The notes: a model not told the origin generated them from the letters alone. DNA of 64,000 bases from Rosellinia necatrix (GCA_021209875.1 JAGYVD010000002.1:2914001-2978000); one strand, 5' to 3'. Positions 1-13,553 are shown, counted from the stretch's first letter. A program made the numbers and translations.

Positions 1-2295
1 TATTTTTAAAATTAACTATAAAATATTATTAATTTTTAATCTGATTTTTATTAAATTTAATTATTAGTTTAAGTTTAAATTTATTTTTAATAAATAAGTT
101 TAATAGCTTTATAATTTTTTAATAAAAAATATTTATATTTATATATATACTAGCTTTTATATTATTAAATAAATTAAAATTATAAATAATAGTTTATTAT
201 TATATAAAATATAAAATATATAATAAAAGCTTTTATTTAAATAATTATTTATTAACTTTTTTTTTTTATATAATAATATTATTTTTAAAAAAAGTTTATT
301 TTTTTAAAGTTATTTTTTATTTTTTCTGCTATGTTTTTTTTTTTTAAAAAATGCTAGTTTAAACTTTTATAATTATATTTATATAAATATTATATTAAAC
401 TTAATTTATAGCTTTTATAAACCAGTTTTTAATCATATGTTTTTTTATTTGTATTAAAAATATTTGTTTTTAATAATTAATTATTTTATTGTTTTAGTTA
501 TAAATTAAAATTTTGTTTTTTATAAATATATTTGCTAATAGAATTAATTATATTATTATAGCTAAAAAGTTTAATATAATAAATATATATTACATTATAT
601 ATATTATTTTTATTTTATAAGCTTTGTTTTTTTTAATTATTTATAAATAAATAATAAATTATTTAAATATAATATTTTATATTAGCATTAAAATTTATAA
701 TCTTTTTAAATTTTTAAAAATAATTTTAATAGTTATATAAAATAATAATTTATTTTTAAATTTTTTTTATTTAGTTTTACTAAAACATGTTTTTTAATAA
801 AATATATAAAATCTGTTTTAAATTATATAAATTTAATAAATATATATTTATTAAAATTTAAAACTTTATAATTAGCTTTTATTTTTTAAAACGTTTATAT
901 TTTTATAAATATTATATAAATATTATATTAAATTTTTAATGTTATAATTATATTAAAATATTTATGAAATAAATATAAAACTAAGTTTTTAAATATTTTT
1001 TTATAAAATAAAACTTAATATTATTTATTTTTATATTATTATTAGCAAATTAATTTATATTTATTTTAAAATAGTTAATTATATTTTTATATTATATTTT
1101 AAATTTTATTTTATTTTTAAAATATTATAATAAAACTTATTTATAAATATTTTATTTAATTTTTATGTTTTTTTAAAAATTTTAAAAACACGTGTTTTTT
1201 ATATAATTTAATAAATTAATTATTTATTTATTAAATTTATTTAATAAGTTTTAAATATAGTTATAATCAGCTGTTATAAATTTTAGTTTAGCTATAATAT
1301 AATTTATAGCTGCGTTATTATTTTAATTTTAAAACAGTTTAAATATAAAAATCTATGTTTTTATTTTATTTATATAATTTATTTAATTTTTGTATATTTT
1401 AATCAAGCTTTTTAAATATTAAATAATTATTTCTAAGCTATTATTAGCTCTGTTTTAATATTTTTAAGTTGTTTTATTTTTTATTAAATAATTTTTTATA
1501 TTATATAATATAAGCATTAAATTTTATAGTTTATTTTACAGCAGTTTTTATTTATTTAATAATATAATATATAATAAAATAATAATTAGTTGTTATTTAT
1601 TAAAAAGCTTTTAATATATATATTTTTATTTTATTTTATTAAAAAAATAATAAAAATAAAAAAGTTTATATAAAGTTTATAAATAATTTTATATTAATAA
1701 GTTTATTAAAATTAAGTTAAACAAAATTATTTTTTTATAATAAGTTTTTAAAAAAGCCTGTTAATTGTTTTTATAATAATTATAGCAAAATTTTAAATTA
1801 AAATATTAACTGCTTTATAAAAAATTTATAAGTTTTATTATATAAAATAGTTTAAAAATCTAAAGTTTTAATTTATAAATAAAATTGTTAAGCAAAATTA
1901 AACGGTAAGTTTTATATAGTTATAATTTTAATATCAGTTTTAATAATTAAATATATTATATTAAGTTTTTAAAAATAATTTAAATATATTTAGTTTTAAA
2001 TATATTATTAAAAAGTTTTAATAAAATATACCAGTAATTTAAAAACTTTATATAATAAAATAACGCTTTAATATATTAAATTTTTCATATGTTTATAAGT
2101 ACTGCTTATAAAAAAAATCGATGCTATATTGTTAATATTATTTTTATATAAAAAATATTTAAAAAAGCAGTTTTAATATTTCAAAATAAAATAATTTATA
2201 AATTATTATATTAATTATAAATAAAAAGTTAAAGCTTTAGCAATAAATAATATATTATACGACAAATCTATAAATAAAAAAAAAAATTAAAAAAG

Positions 2296-2455
2296 AAATT
2301 AGCCTACTAAAATTCTAGCTAAGTGCAAGTATATAAAATAGGTCCAGTCTATACGCTACAGCTGGTCTATACGCCCTAGTTAACAACAGGTGTACAGATA
2401 TTAGTCCGTACCACATGCCCGATTAGCCAACCAGTTATCCGTAACTCTATATAGC
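2296..2455. repeat. GC-richer island in AT-rich block, origin unknown
   Basis: About 160 bp of near-normal base composition, including CC, TC and GG dinucleotides that are scarce around it. It contains two similar TCTATACGC words about 20 bp apart (near 2348 and 2368). No frame is open over its length and I recognise no family. It may be a repeat fragment too short or too unique to have been mutated. Confidence 0.4.
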
Positions 2456-3840
2456 TAAAAAAATAATAGTTTTAGAACAGCTTTTAAAAATTTTATTACA
2501 AATTTAAAAAAAATATAAATGATTTATTTAATAATTCATAAATATAAAGAAATTATTATAAAACTTAAATATATAAATATATAAAATATATAGCTTAAAT
2601 AAAAATATTAAAAAGTTTATTTATAATAAAATATTTTTTATTAATTAAAGATTAATAAATAGTTTTATAAAAACTTTACATTAATATAATTTAAATATTT
2701 TAAAGTTTTATTTAATTTAAATAATTTATATTATAATAAAAAAATTAATAAGCTGCCAGCTTAAACTTTGAATAATTAATTAAAAAATTAAAAAATAAAA
2801 ATATTAAAAACTTTTTAGTTTTATATAACTTTTAAAAACGGTTTTTTTTATTTTTAATGTTTAGCTGAATTTTTAAATTATTAAACTTTTTAAACCTGTT
2901 AAAAAACGTTTTAAAATTAAATTAAAACAAGCTTTTTAAATAATATTTAAAAATATAAATTATATAATAAAACAAACTAAAAATTATAATAAAACAAAAA
3001 TAAAAAATATAAAAAAACAACAAATAAAAAATAAGCGGTTATAAAAATATAAACGCAAAAATAGCTAAAAGATATGAAAAATATAAAATTTTATAAAAAT
3101 AAATGTTTTTAAAGCTATAATATTTTATTTTTATATTCAAATATTAAAAATTTAATATAATAAAATTTTAAAGTTTAAAATAATTTATTTTAAATTAATT
3201 AATATTTAATAAAAGTTTACAATAATTATTTATTATAACATTAAAAATAAAATATAAAAATAAAAAAACGTTTAATTATTAATTAAATATATAAAAATTA
3301 ATTTTATATTATTAATTATTTATTAATTAATTAATTAAAACATATAAAATGAAATATATATTAAAAATTATTTTTACATTTAAAAACATAATATTAAAAT
3401 TAATTTCTATATTTAATAATTTTATAATATAATTTATTTAACTAATTAATAAATATAACATTTATATAGCTTAAATAAAATATTTTTAAATAATATTTAT
3501 TAGTTTTAAATATAAATAAATAAAATAAAAACAATATTAATAGCAGCAGTAGCTGCGTTATTTAATATATAATGTTTTAAAATAAAAACAGCAAATAAAA
3601 GCAGCATATATAATTATATAAAGTTTAGCAGCAGCAGCTTAATAATATTAATAATAATAAAGTTTTAAAAACTTAAAATAATATATTTTTAATATTTAAA
3701 TTTAAATTTAAATTAAACAAGCTTAATAAAAATAAATTTACAAAAACGCTATTAAAATAAATTAGTTTGTTTTTTAATTTTATATATTATATTTAAATTA
3801 ATTATAAATAAATAGAAAAAAATATTAAAAATATTATTTA

Positions 3841-3993
3841 TAGCGATATAAGCAGCAGAAAAAATAAAAACAGCAGAAATAATATTAATAGCAGCAGCAG
3901 CAGTAAAAACAGTAGCAGCAGCAGTAAAAGCAGCAGCAGTAATAAAAATAGCAGTAATAGCAGCAGCAGCAGTAATAGCAGCAGCAATATAAA
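3841..3993. repeat. interrupted AGC trinucleotide array
   Basis: Runs of AGC (CAG register) of two to four units alternate with AGT, AAT, ATA and AAA triplets over about 150 bp; weaker runs lie at 3540-3560 and 3600-3645. It could be a microsatellite, or the remnant of a low-complexity coding tract of a transposon in which only AGC triplets kept their G and C. No open frame persists. Confidence 0.55.
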
Positions 3994-5301
3994 TATAAAT
4001 TTAATAATATTAAAAATAATTTTAATGATTATTTATAATGATTATTAATAATTTAAATATATATTAATAAATAAATTATATTAATAATTTATAAATAAAA
4101 ATAATATAATTAATAAATATAATATATAATAAATTATATTAATATTTAAAATTAATATAATCATAATAAAACTTTAAAATTATAGTTTTAATAAATATAA
4201 GCCATAAACTTATTAAAAATAAATATATATTTTAAAATAATAAAAAAACTATATTTTATATTAATATATTAAAAGTTTAATAAAATATATAAATAAATAA
4301 ATTATATATAGTTTATATATTTAAACGTAAAAAAAAGTTAAAAATTAAATATTAATTTATATTTAAGCTGTGAATAAATTATTAATTATTTTTAAACTTT
4401 AATGAAAAAATTATTAAATTTAATTTAAATATAAAATAATAATATAATTAAAATATATATTTAAAAAAATACTTTTTTAAATATATTAATATAGTTAAAA
4501 ATAAACTATTTATAGCTTTAAAAAAAGCTGCGCTATATGATTTTATTTTTATTTATTATTATATATAACCAGCTAATTATATTAATAAAATATATATATT
4601 ATTAAAACATAAGCTAATTAATTTATTAAAAATACTTAAAAAAAACTAGTTTAAATAAAAAAGTCTAAAAAATAATCACAAAATAAAAGAATAACTTAAT
4701 TAATTTAAAAAATATATAATAATAATATAAAAAGTTTAATAATTAAACTAAAGAATTTTATTTTAAAGATTTTTAAATAAAAAATATATATATATAAAAT
4801 ATAGTTCTAATGCTGCATTTATAAATATTATACGTTTAAAACAAAAACAATTTTTAAAATTATTTTTAATATTTAATTAATATATATAAACACTTATAGC
4901 TTGTTATATTAAATAAAAGTTTTTTAATAAATTTAATTATTTATACTAAATATTCCTAGAATATTACCACCCTTTTAATAATTAATAAATTTTTCTATAA
5001 ATTAATCCACACCTTTGTTAAAAACTAGTTTATTTACCTTATTTTTTTAAAACATATTTATCACTTAGCTTTTATTAAAAAAGTTAAATTATTTTTTTTT
5101 GCTATAACGTTTTAATAAATTAATTAATTAATTAATTAATTTATTGTTTAATTAGTTAAAAAGATTTAACATTTTTTGAAATAATAAAAAATAAACTTTA
5201 GTTTTATAATAGCTATAATAGCAGCAGTTAAAATAAAGCCTAACTATATTTATATATTAAAAAAAAAAACTAAAATTAAAAAAAAAAAAAAAACTATATA
5301 C

Positions 5302-5665
5302 AGAGCCAACGGCCAGAATTCCTACTTTTATATACTACTAGCTATTTACTACGTGACTAGCCTACCGGATTTACTATTTTATATTTTTACCCACTTAGCC
5401 GGAGAACTAATCAGGGGCCGCCAGGCCACTTATTTGTCCAGCCAATCAGGGCCATTATAGCTGTGGGTTATAATACCGCCACTTCTGCAGGGGTTAAATC
5501 TAGACTTATTAGATTTCCTTATTTAGCAGAGGAATTAATAGAGGCATTTTTTTTTCTACTCTTATACCAATCTTCTCATATATATATATCCTCTGCTTAG
5601 GAGATCCCTAAAGTAGGGATTCCTGGCTTAATTATCAAGCTGTTCCATACTACGATCTCATAATA
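5302..5665. mobile_element. LTR-like, weakly mutated island
   Basis: Some 360 bp of moderately GC-containing sequence between AT-rich flanks. It has a TATATATATATCC stretch near 5580 that could be a TATA box, followed by a CT-rich and a short hairpin-like stretch (GATCCCTAAAGTAGGGATTC, near 5606-5625), without open frames. Size, composition and TATA position resemble a solo LTR of a fungal retrotransposon. I cannot define TG...CA ends or a target-site duplication, so the class is an inference. Confidence 0.35.
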
Positions 5666-5770
5666 TTTAAAATATTATATTATAAATTAAATATATTAAA
5701 AAAGAAATTATATAATATTTAAATAGTTTTTTTATAACTATTTTAAACATAATTAATTTAATTAAAAATG

Positions 5771-6027
5771 TTATAGGCAGTGCCTATAAGGAAGTATTGG
5801 CGCACGGGCCGATACAGGCAAACTGCTACACACCCCTATCCTAAACAATTGCTAAATAGTTTATAAACTAACTACTAAATTTAAACTAGTATAACTAAAA
5901 CTAACCAGCTTTATAAAACTATGTTTTATAAGCTATATATATATTGTTTATAATTTTTATTATTTAGTTAAAAAATAAACCTTATTTATTATTTTAATAA
6001 ATATATTTTTAAATATAGCTTATTATA
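5771..6027. repeat. 250-bp repeat, copy A (5' half less mutated)
   Basis: Aligns base for base with 13302-13553 after one single-base indel in an A run. All differences I see (about 55-60) are C/T or G/A. In copy A the first 90 bp keep the ancestral C and G, while the last 130 bp are strongly AT-shifted. The left end carries a perfect 9-bp inverted repeat around a central G (TTATAGGCA-G-TGCCTATAA, 5771-5789), which might be a transposon end or a hairpin. No matching inverted terminus was found at the other end. Confidence 0.7.
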
Positions 6028-9000
6028 TATTTTATAGCTTTTAAAGCTTTTAATAAATTTATAACAAACTAATTAAAAGCTTTTTAAAAGCTATTTTTAA
6101 ATAATTAAATAAAATTTATTTTAATATAAGCTATAAAATATAATAATAATAATTTAGCATATTTAAAATAAAAATAATATTTTATTAATAAAAATAAATT
6201 AAAACTATATATAAACAGCTTAAAAATAACTTTTAAACAGCTAATATATTAACTTTTAATATTATTTTTATATTTATTTATTAAGCTACGCTAAGTTTTT
6301 TTAAACTTAATTATAAAAAGTTTAAACGTAAATTTTTAGCCTGGCTTAAAAGTTTATAAAAATTATTTTAAATAAGCTGTATAAAAAAGTTTATATTATA
6401 TAAACTATAAACAAATAAAAATTTATAAATAATAATAAGTTAAAATAATATAATATTTATAAACAGTTTAAAAACAATATATAAATTATTATTAAATTAT
6501 TTTATATTATAAGCAGTTTTAATATAAAAGTTAATTTAAAAATATTTTTATAATATATTAAAACTATTTATAACAACTTAAATAAAGCTGTATTTTTTAT
6601 TTATAAGCTGCGCATGTTTTATTAAAAAGTTAATCAGTATTTTTTATATTTTTCTTTTAATTTAAACAGCTATTATTAAAATTAAATAAAATAAATTAAA
6701 TAAATAATATTAAATTATTATTTTTTAAAAGCTATAAATAACAAGCTTAAAAAGCTTTTATAAACATATAATTATTTAATAATTATTAAAATTATTTTAA
6801 TTAAGTTTTAAAAATAATAAATAAGCTAGAAAAACTATTAAACTATTATATTAAAAACAGCGCTTAAAATAAACGTAAATATAATATAACTTATAAAAGT
6901 CCAGCAGTAAATTTAAAAAAATATTAAAATAATTAATATTATTTTTTTTAAACTTATTATTTAATAAAACTTTTAAATAAAGCTTAAGCTGTTTAAGCTA
7001 TAAAAAAAAAACGCTGTAAAAAAATAAAAAAAAACTATTTATAATATAAAAAACCAGGCTATTTTATTAAGTTATATTTTATAAAGCCGGTAAGCAGGCT
7101 AAACATTTGCGTAAGCAATATAAAAATAAAAAAAACGTTAAGCTTAAATAATAAAAAAAAGTCGGAAAATAAATAATTTTTAAAAAAAAAACACTTTTAA
7201 AAGTTAATATTAACTTAAAAAAAAATAACTATTATTAAACAGCTTATAAACAGCTTGTTTTTATAATTAATATATTTATAAAAAATTATAATTTTAAAAG
7301 CTTTAATTAATTAAAAATATAAATGTTATGCAGTTATTAATAAAAATATTATTAAAAATACAGGTTATTATATATAAAAATAAAAAACAGCTTTTTAAGC
7401 TAGCTGCTAAAAAAAGCTTATAAACAGCTTTTAAAAATAAATAAAATAATTTATTTAAATATAAATATAAATAAATATATAAAATAAATATATGCATATA
7501 TAATAATAAAGTTATAATATTTATTAATATTAAAAAACTTTAATTAAAACATAAAAATAATATATATTATTTATAAATATTATATAAATATAAAAAAATA
7601 AATAATATAATAATTATAAAAAAAATATATAAATTAAATAAAAACTATTAAAACAGTTTAAACTATATTTATAATTAACGTTATTATTTTTATTAAAAAT
7701 AAAAAACGCGTAAAATTAAAAGTTTAAACAAAAGCTATTTAAGGTTTTTTATAATAATTGTTTAAATAAGCTAAACTTTTAATTTAAAATTTTAAACATA
7801 ACTTAAAAAAGCTTTTAACTAAGCTAAAAAAATAAGCTGATTTATTTAATAAATATAAAATATAAGCTTTATTTTTAACCGCTTAAAAATAAATTATAAA
7901 ATATATTTAGATATAAATACGTAAAAATATAAAAATTAGTTTTATAAAGCTTTTTATATAATATATTAAAAACAAACTTTTATTTTTAAAAAACTTTTAT
8001 TAAACTATTAAATAAAAATATATATATATAAACAGCTTATTAATAAATATATTAATATTTTTTATATATAAGCTTAATAATAACTTTTGTTTTATTATAA
8101 TTATAAAACATTTAATAATATTATTAAAAAAATTAATATTTTTTTTTTAATTTAAAAATGTTTAAAATATTTTTATAAGCTAAATAGTTTATTAAATTAA
8201 ATATTAAATTAGCTTTTATAAAATTAAAATATAAAAAAAATAAATAAAAACAGTTTTTAAACCAGGTTTAAATTATTTAAATAATTAATAATATTTTTTA
8301 GTTTATATAAAGCTTCTACAACGTTTTAACGTTATATTAATAATATATTTTAAAACTTTTTAAATTATTTTTATATTATATATATTAATAACGTGCTTAT
8401 ATTTTTCTTAGGTTTTTAAGCAGACTATTATTATAAAATTAAATAAGTTTTAAACTGTTTTATAAACGCTAGCTTTTATTTAAACATTAATAAAAGCAAA
8501 TTTAAAGTTTTATAATAAAATATTTAAAATTTATTATAAAAATAAATAAAAAATCAGTATAAACTTTAAAAACTATACGCGATTTATAAATAAAAGCTTT
8601 TATAACGCTTAAAAATATATAAAAATTCTTAAGCTTTATAAACTTTTATAAAAATTTTATAAATAACTATTTAAAAAAAACAGCTTTATTAACTGTGTTA
8701 ATAAAAAAAAACGTTTTTTTAAATAAAAAACTTATAAAAACGCAGTTTTTAAAATGTTTAAAAATATTTTTATAAATAAACTTATATTAGCTTATTTTAA
8801 TTTTAACAAAAAAACTTTTATAAAAACAGACTGCTTAAAATAGTTTTATAAAAATATTTAAGCTAATTAAAAAAAACAAAAATTATAGCCTGTTATATAT
8901 TATTTGCGTTATTTTATAGCTATAGAAATTAATTATAAAATTTATAATAAAAAACTTTTATAATTATAAGTTGTTTATAAATTTAGCATGCTAAACTTAA

Positions 9001-12000
9001 AAATATAAACGCGCTTTTTATTATAATATTTAATTATAAAAACTTTATTTATTTTATAATTATTAAAAATTAATTAAAAACAGGTTTAATAAGCTAAAAA
9101 TTAATTAAATATAAATTTAAATTAAAATTTTATAAAAAACGTTTAAACAGCTAAATAAACGCGTTATTAAAACGCAATTAAAACTTTTAAAAAAGCTTAA
9201 AATAAAAATACGCAGAACAAAATAAACAGCTTTTAAAAATAAATAGCTGCTTATTAAGTTTTTTAAGCTAATTATAAACTATTTAAATAAATAAATTAAA
9301 TAATATATTAACTTTTTAAAAAAAAAAAATATTTAATTATAAAATTTAATTAATGCTTAAAATACTGCTTTTAAAAAAAACCTAAGCTATATATATATTA
9401 TTTGCGCTATATAAAAAAATACACGCGTTTTTTTTTTAAAGTTAAATTTTAAAATATTAATTACTAAATATAACTTAAACTTACGCAGCATGTTAAAATT
9501 TTATAACTAGCTTTAAATTTTTAATTAAAAACTTTTTAAATAAAAATAATATAAAATATTTACAACTTATATTTAATAAAACATTTTAATTAAAAAAAAC
9601 TATTATAATAATATTTAAAAACTTTTTTAGCTGGTGTTTTTAAAAAGCATAAAATGCTTTATATATAACTATAATATTTATAGCAGAAAAATAATATAAA
9701 AAAACTAAAAATAAAGCTTATTATATTTATTATTAGTTTTTAAGCAATATTAAAACAAACTTTTAATAAACTTTATAATAAACTTGCTAGCAAAAAAATA
9801 AAGCAACTTTATTAACTTAATAATAATTATTAATAGGTTTAATAAAACTATTATATTAAAAACAATAGTTTTAATAAATATAAAAGCTTATATTAAACAA
9901 TTTATATAATATTACTAGCGTTATTATAAGTTTTTTATAGCTATAACTAGCAATAAAAATATAAACTAAACTAATTATTTTTAACGTAAAATATGCTTAT
10001 TAATAAATATTAAGCAGCGTTTATTTATTATTTATTATTTAAAAATAAATAAAGCTATAAAATAAGCAAACTAAAAATATTAGCATATTTATAAATATAT
10101 ATTATATATATTTAATATAATTAGCTTATACTATTTTTAAAAGCTATATTTATTATAAATAATTAAAATATTATAATTATTAAGCTAAGTTTTTTTACGA
10201 TTTATAAATATTATATAATTATTATATTAATAATTAAACGTTTAACGCAACCAGCTTATAATTTATAAATTTTTATTAAAATATTTATATAAAAGCTAAA
10301 AAACAGCATAAAATTTGCTTAAACAGCTATAGCTGTAACGCAGCAGAACTAAAAAAAAAGCTGCTAATAAATAGCGCGCGCCAGCCGACAAGTTTAAAAC
10401 TAAAGATTTTGTTTAGCTGTTTTTTAAAAATATATAAACGCTACAGCTATTTTAAAAATTAGTATAGCTATACGTTAAATATTATATTATTAAAATAATC
10501 AGTTTTTATATAATAGAATTAAATATTTTAAAAAATATTTATAACTGCTTTTATATTAAGTTTATATGCCGCGTAAAATAAATCTTTAGTTTTTTAAACG
10601 TTAAATAACAGCCAGCTTTTTTTTTATATAAGCAATAAAATTTAAAAAAATTAAAAATAAAAAATAAAAAAAATATTAAAAGCTTATTAAACTAGGAAAA
10701 AAACATAAAAAGCTTATAAATTAGTTGTAAAATAAAAAATATATTAAACTTATTAAAAACTTTTAAAAACTTTTTAAAAACTTAAGCAGTAAACTGTTTT
10801 AAAAAAATATAAAAATATATAAAATAATAATAGATTTAATATAAAAATAAAAAAAGCATAGCTTAAAAATAAAATATAAAAAAACAATAAATAAAATAAA
10901 TAAACAATATAAAATATTATATTTTTAATTATAAATAAAATCAGCTTGTAAATATATTATAAATAACTTAAAAACTATAAAAAACTACTAAATAAAGCCG
11001 GCTAATTTTTTATATTTTTTTTTATATAAGCTTTAAACAAAATAATAATAAACGCTGCATAAACAGCGCTTAAGTTATTTAATTTATTTTAATTTTTTAT
11101 TATTAAGTTTTAATTTTTTTTAAGCTTTATTTATAATTAGCGTAAAAATAGTTAACATATTTAATAAAAAAAACGCGGCTGCAGCTATTAAAGTTTTATT
11201 AATAGCAGCTGCAGCTGCGCTGCCCGTTGTATTGTTTTAAAATTTAACTAACTTTTGTTTATTTTTTAAACTGTTTATAATTAATATTAAAATAAAGCCT
11301 GCGTTTTTAGCGCGGTTTATATAAATTTAAAAAAAACCTTTTATAAAAAAAATAATAGTTTTAAAAATTTATAAACAGTTTTATAAACTATAATAAAATA
11401 TATAAATTATTATTTATTTTTAAAGCATTTTTATTTTTTTTTAATTAAATATAAATAGTATATAAAAAAATATAAATAATAAACAGAATATTTATATAAT
11501 AGGCCTTAGTTTTTTTATTATTTAAAAAGCTGTTTAATGCAGCTTTAAATAATAGCAATAATTTTGCTTATATAATATATAAACTAAATATAAACAGCAG
11601 TTATTAAAATTAGAACTTATTTTTAATATTTTATTAATATAAGCTAAACGTTTTAAAAAATTTAAATAAACTTTAATAAATTTATTTTAATTGTTTAAAA
11701 ATTTATAAATATATAATAAACAGTTAATAAAAAAAAACTTATAAAAATATGTTTATTATATATATAAATATTTTTAATAAAATATAAAAATATTTAATAT
11801 AGCTTAAAATTATTAAAAACCTGTTTATAAATAATATTAACATAAAATATAAGCAGCTATAACAACAGCTAGTTTATTTTAAAACATTTTTTTTTGTTTA
11901 TATAATATATATAATATATAATAATACGTTTTTTTTATAGTTAGCTTATAATAAGCTTATAAAAAAAAAACGTATTATTAATTTAATTAATATAAAAAAC

Positions 12001-12609
12001 TAAAAAGTTATTATTTACTAGCTTGTTAACGCAGCATATATATAATATAACATGTTTATAAATAAAATAAAATAAAAAGCTGCATAAAATATTAATAAAA
12101 AACTAGCTTGCGATAAAACAGGCAAAAAAAGCTTTTAAAGCTATTATAAACAACGTATAAACAGCTTAAAAATAAATAAAAAAAAAAAACTTTTAAAAAT
12201 AAATAAAAAAAAAATAAAAAAAAAAGCTAAATAAAAAGCAGAAAAAAACGTAAACAATGTTAAAATTTAATTAATAAAACTTACGAACGGATAAAAGCAG
12301 CGCTAAGCGTTAAAAAAAAAAAAAAAAAAAGTTAGCAGATAAAACTAAAAAAATATTATTTCTGTTTTTTATTAACAGAATTAATATAAAAACAACAGCT
12401 AAAAATAGCTTGTTTTAATATAATAAAAAACAACTATTTAATTAACTAATAAAAAAATTGTGAACGGCTTAAAGCTAACTTTTAATAAGCAAAAAAATAT
12501 AGCCGCGCTAGCAGGCTAAACCGACAGGCCGGCTAAAATATAAATAAAAATAAAGCTTGGCTGTAATAATAAAAAATAGATATAATTGACACAGTCAGGA
12601 AGGGGGGCT

Positions 12610-12642
12610 CCTTATCTAGCTAGCGAAGCTAGCTAGATAAGG
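12610..12642. repeat. perfect inverted repeat, 15-bp arms
   Basis: The left arm CCTTATCTAGCTAGC at 12610-12624 is the exact reverse complement of 12628-12642, separated by GAA. Within each arm the CTAGCTAG word is itself palindromic. Confidence 0.95.
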
Positions 12643-12678
12643 ATTGTGTAGCTTAGATAAGGTAACCTAGCCTAACAA

Positions 12679-12707
12679 GGCTTCTGGTCCCTGCGGGACC
12701 GGAAGCC
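12679..12707. repeat. inverted repeat, 13-bp arms with one wobble
   Basis: GGCTTCTGGTCCC (12679-12691) pairs with 12695-12707 through a TGC loop. The only non-Watson-Crick position would be a G-T/U pair, so the structure is more intact as RNA or DNA hairpin than expected for mutated sequence. Confidence 0.9.
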
Positions 12708-13301
12708 TCCATCTAATCTACATCACACTTTTACAGACTCAATACCACACTACCCTTAGTAAACTATACTAATAATATTAATAATAAAACGTTAAGCGGC
12801 TTATAAAATAAAATAAAATTAATTTATAAACAGCTTAAACAATAAATTAAAGCACTGCAGAAATTAAAATAATTTATAAAGCTAGTTGTTATTAAAAAAA
12901 AAAAAAAAAATAAAAAGCAGGCAGCTTAAAAGCTTTATATAGCTATATATAAAGCAGTAAAAAGTAAAGCCCGGTAAAATTTTAAAAAATAGTTACATGT
13001 AAGCATTTAAAGCATTTAAAAAGTATATAAAAACTAATAAATAATAAACAGAAAAAATAATATTATAAAACGTTTATAAACAGCGTTAAAACATTTTAGC
13101 GGATTAAATTAATAAAAGTATATATTTATATATAAATTAAAACTTATAAATAAAAAAAAACCTAATAAAAAAAAAACTTTTTTTTTAAGCTAAAAAAAAA
13201 CTTTATTTATAAACTTAAAATATAAATATAAAAACTATAAAACAGCTTATGATCGGCCTGCGATTTTTTTAAAAAAACGCAGAAAAAAAAAATAATATTA
13301 T

Positions 13302-13553
13302 AAACAGTGCTTATAAAAAAAGTATTAGCATATAAGCTAATATAAGCAAACTATTATATATTTTTATTTTAAACAATTATTAAATAACTTATGAATTAAT
13401 TATTAAACTTAGACTAGTATAACTAAAACTGACTAGCTTTATAAAATTATATTTTATAAGCTATACATATACTGTTTATAACTTCTGCTACTTAACTAAA
13501 AAATAAACCTTATTTGCTACTCTAATAAGTGTACTTTCAGGCATAGCCCATCA
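13302..13553. repeat. 250-bp repeat, copy B (3' half less mutated)
   Basis: Partner of 5771-6027 in the same orientation, 7.5 kb away. Here the 5' half is AT-shifted and the 3' half (13430-13553) keeps C and G, the reverse of copy A. Homology ends near 13553, where copy B continues into an A run. The two copies together would allow the ancestral repeat to be inferred. Confidence 0.7.

Larger units (their letters stand above)
12588..12760. mobile_element. GC-richer island with two strong hairpins
   Basis: A block of normal composition inside AT-rich DNA. It begins with a GGGGGG-containing stretch and holds two stem-loops: 12610-12642 (perfect 15-bp arms, GAA loop) and 12679-12707 (13-bp arms with one G-T wobble, TGC loop). 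The sequence is free of open frames. It resembles the structured untranslated part or LTR of a retroelement, or a short non-autonomous element; no ends or target duplication could be fixed. It is barely mutated in contrast to its flanks. Confidence 0.4.

Noticed and set aside
7303..7497. 64-codon open frame on the minus strand within the AT-rich block
   Set aside because: Composed of Leu, Ile, Phe, Tyr and Lys from AT-only codons; expected by chance in such DNA and without a family.
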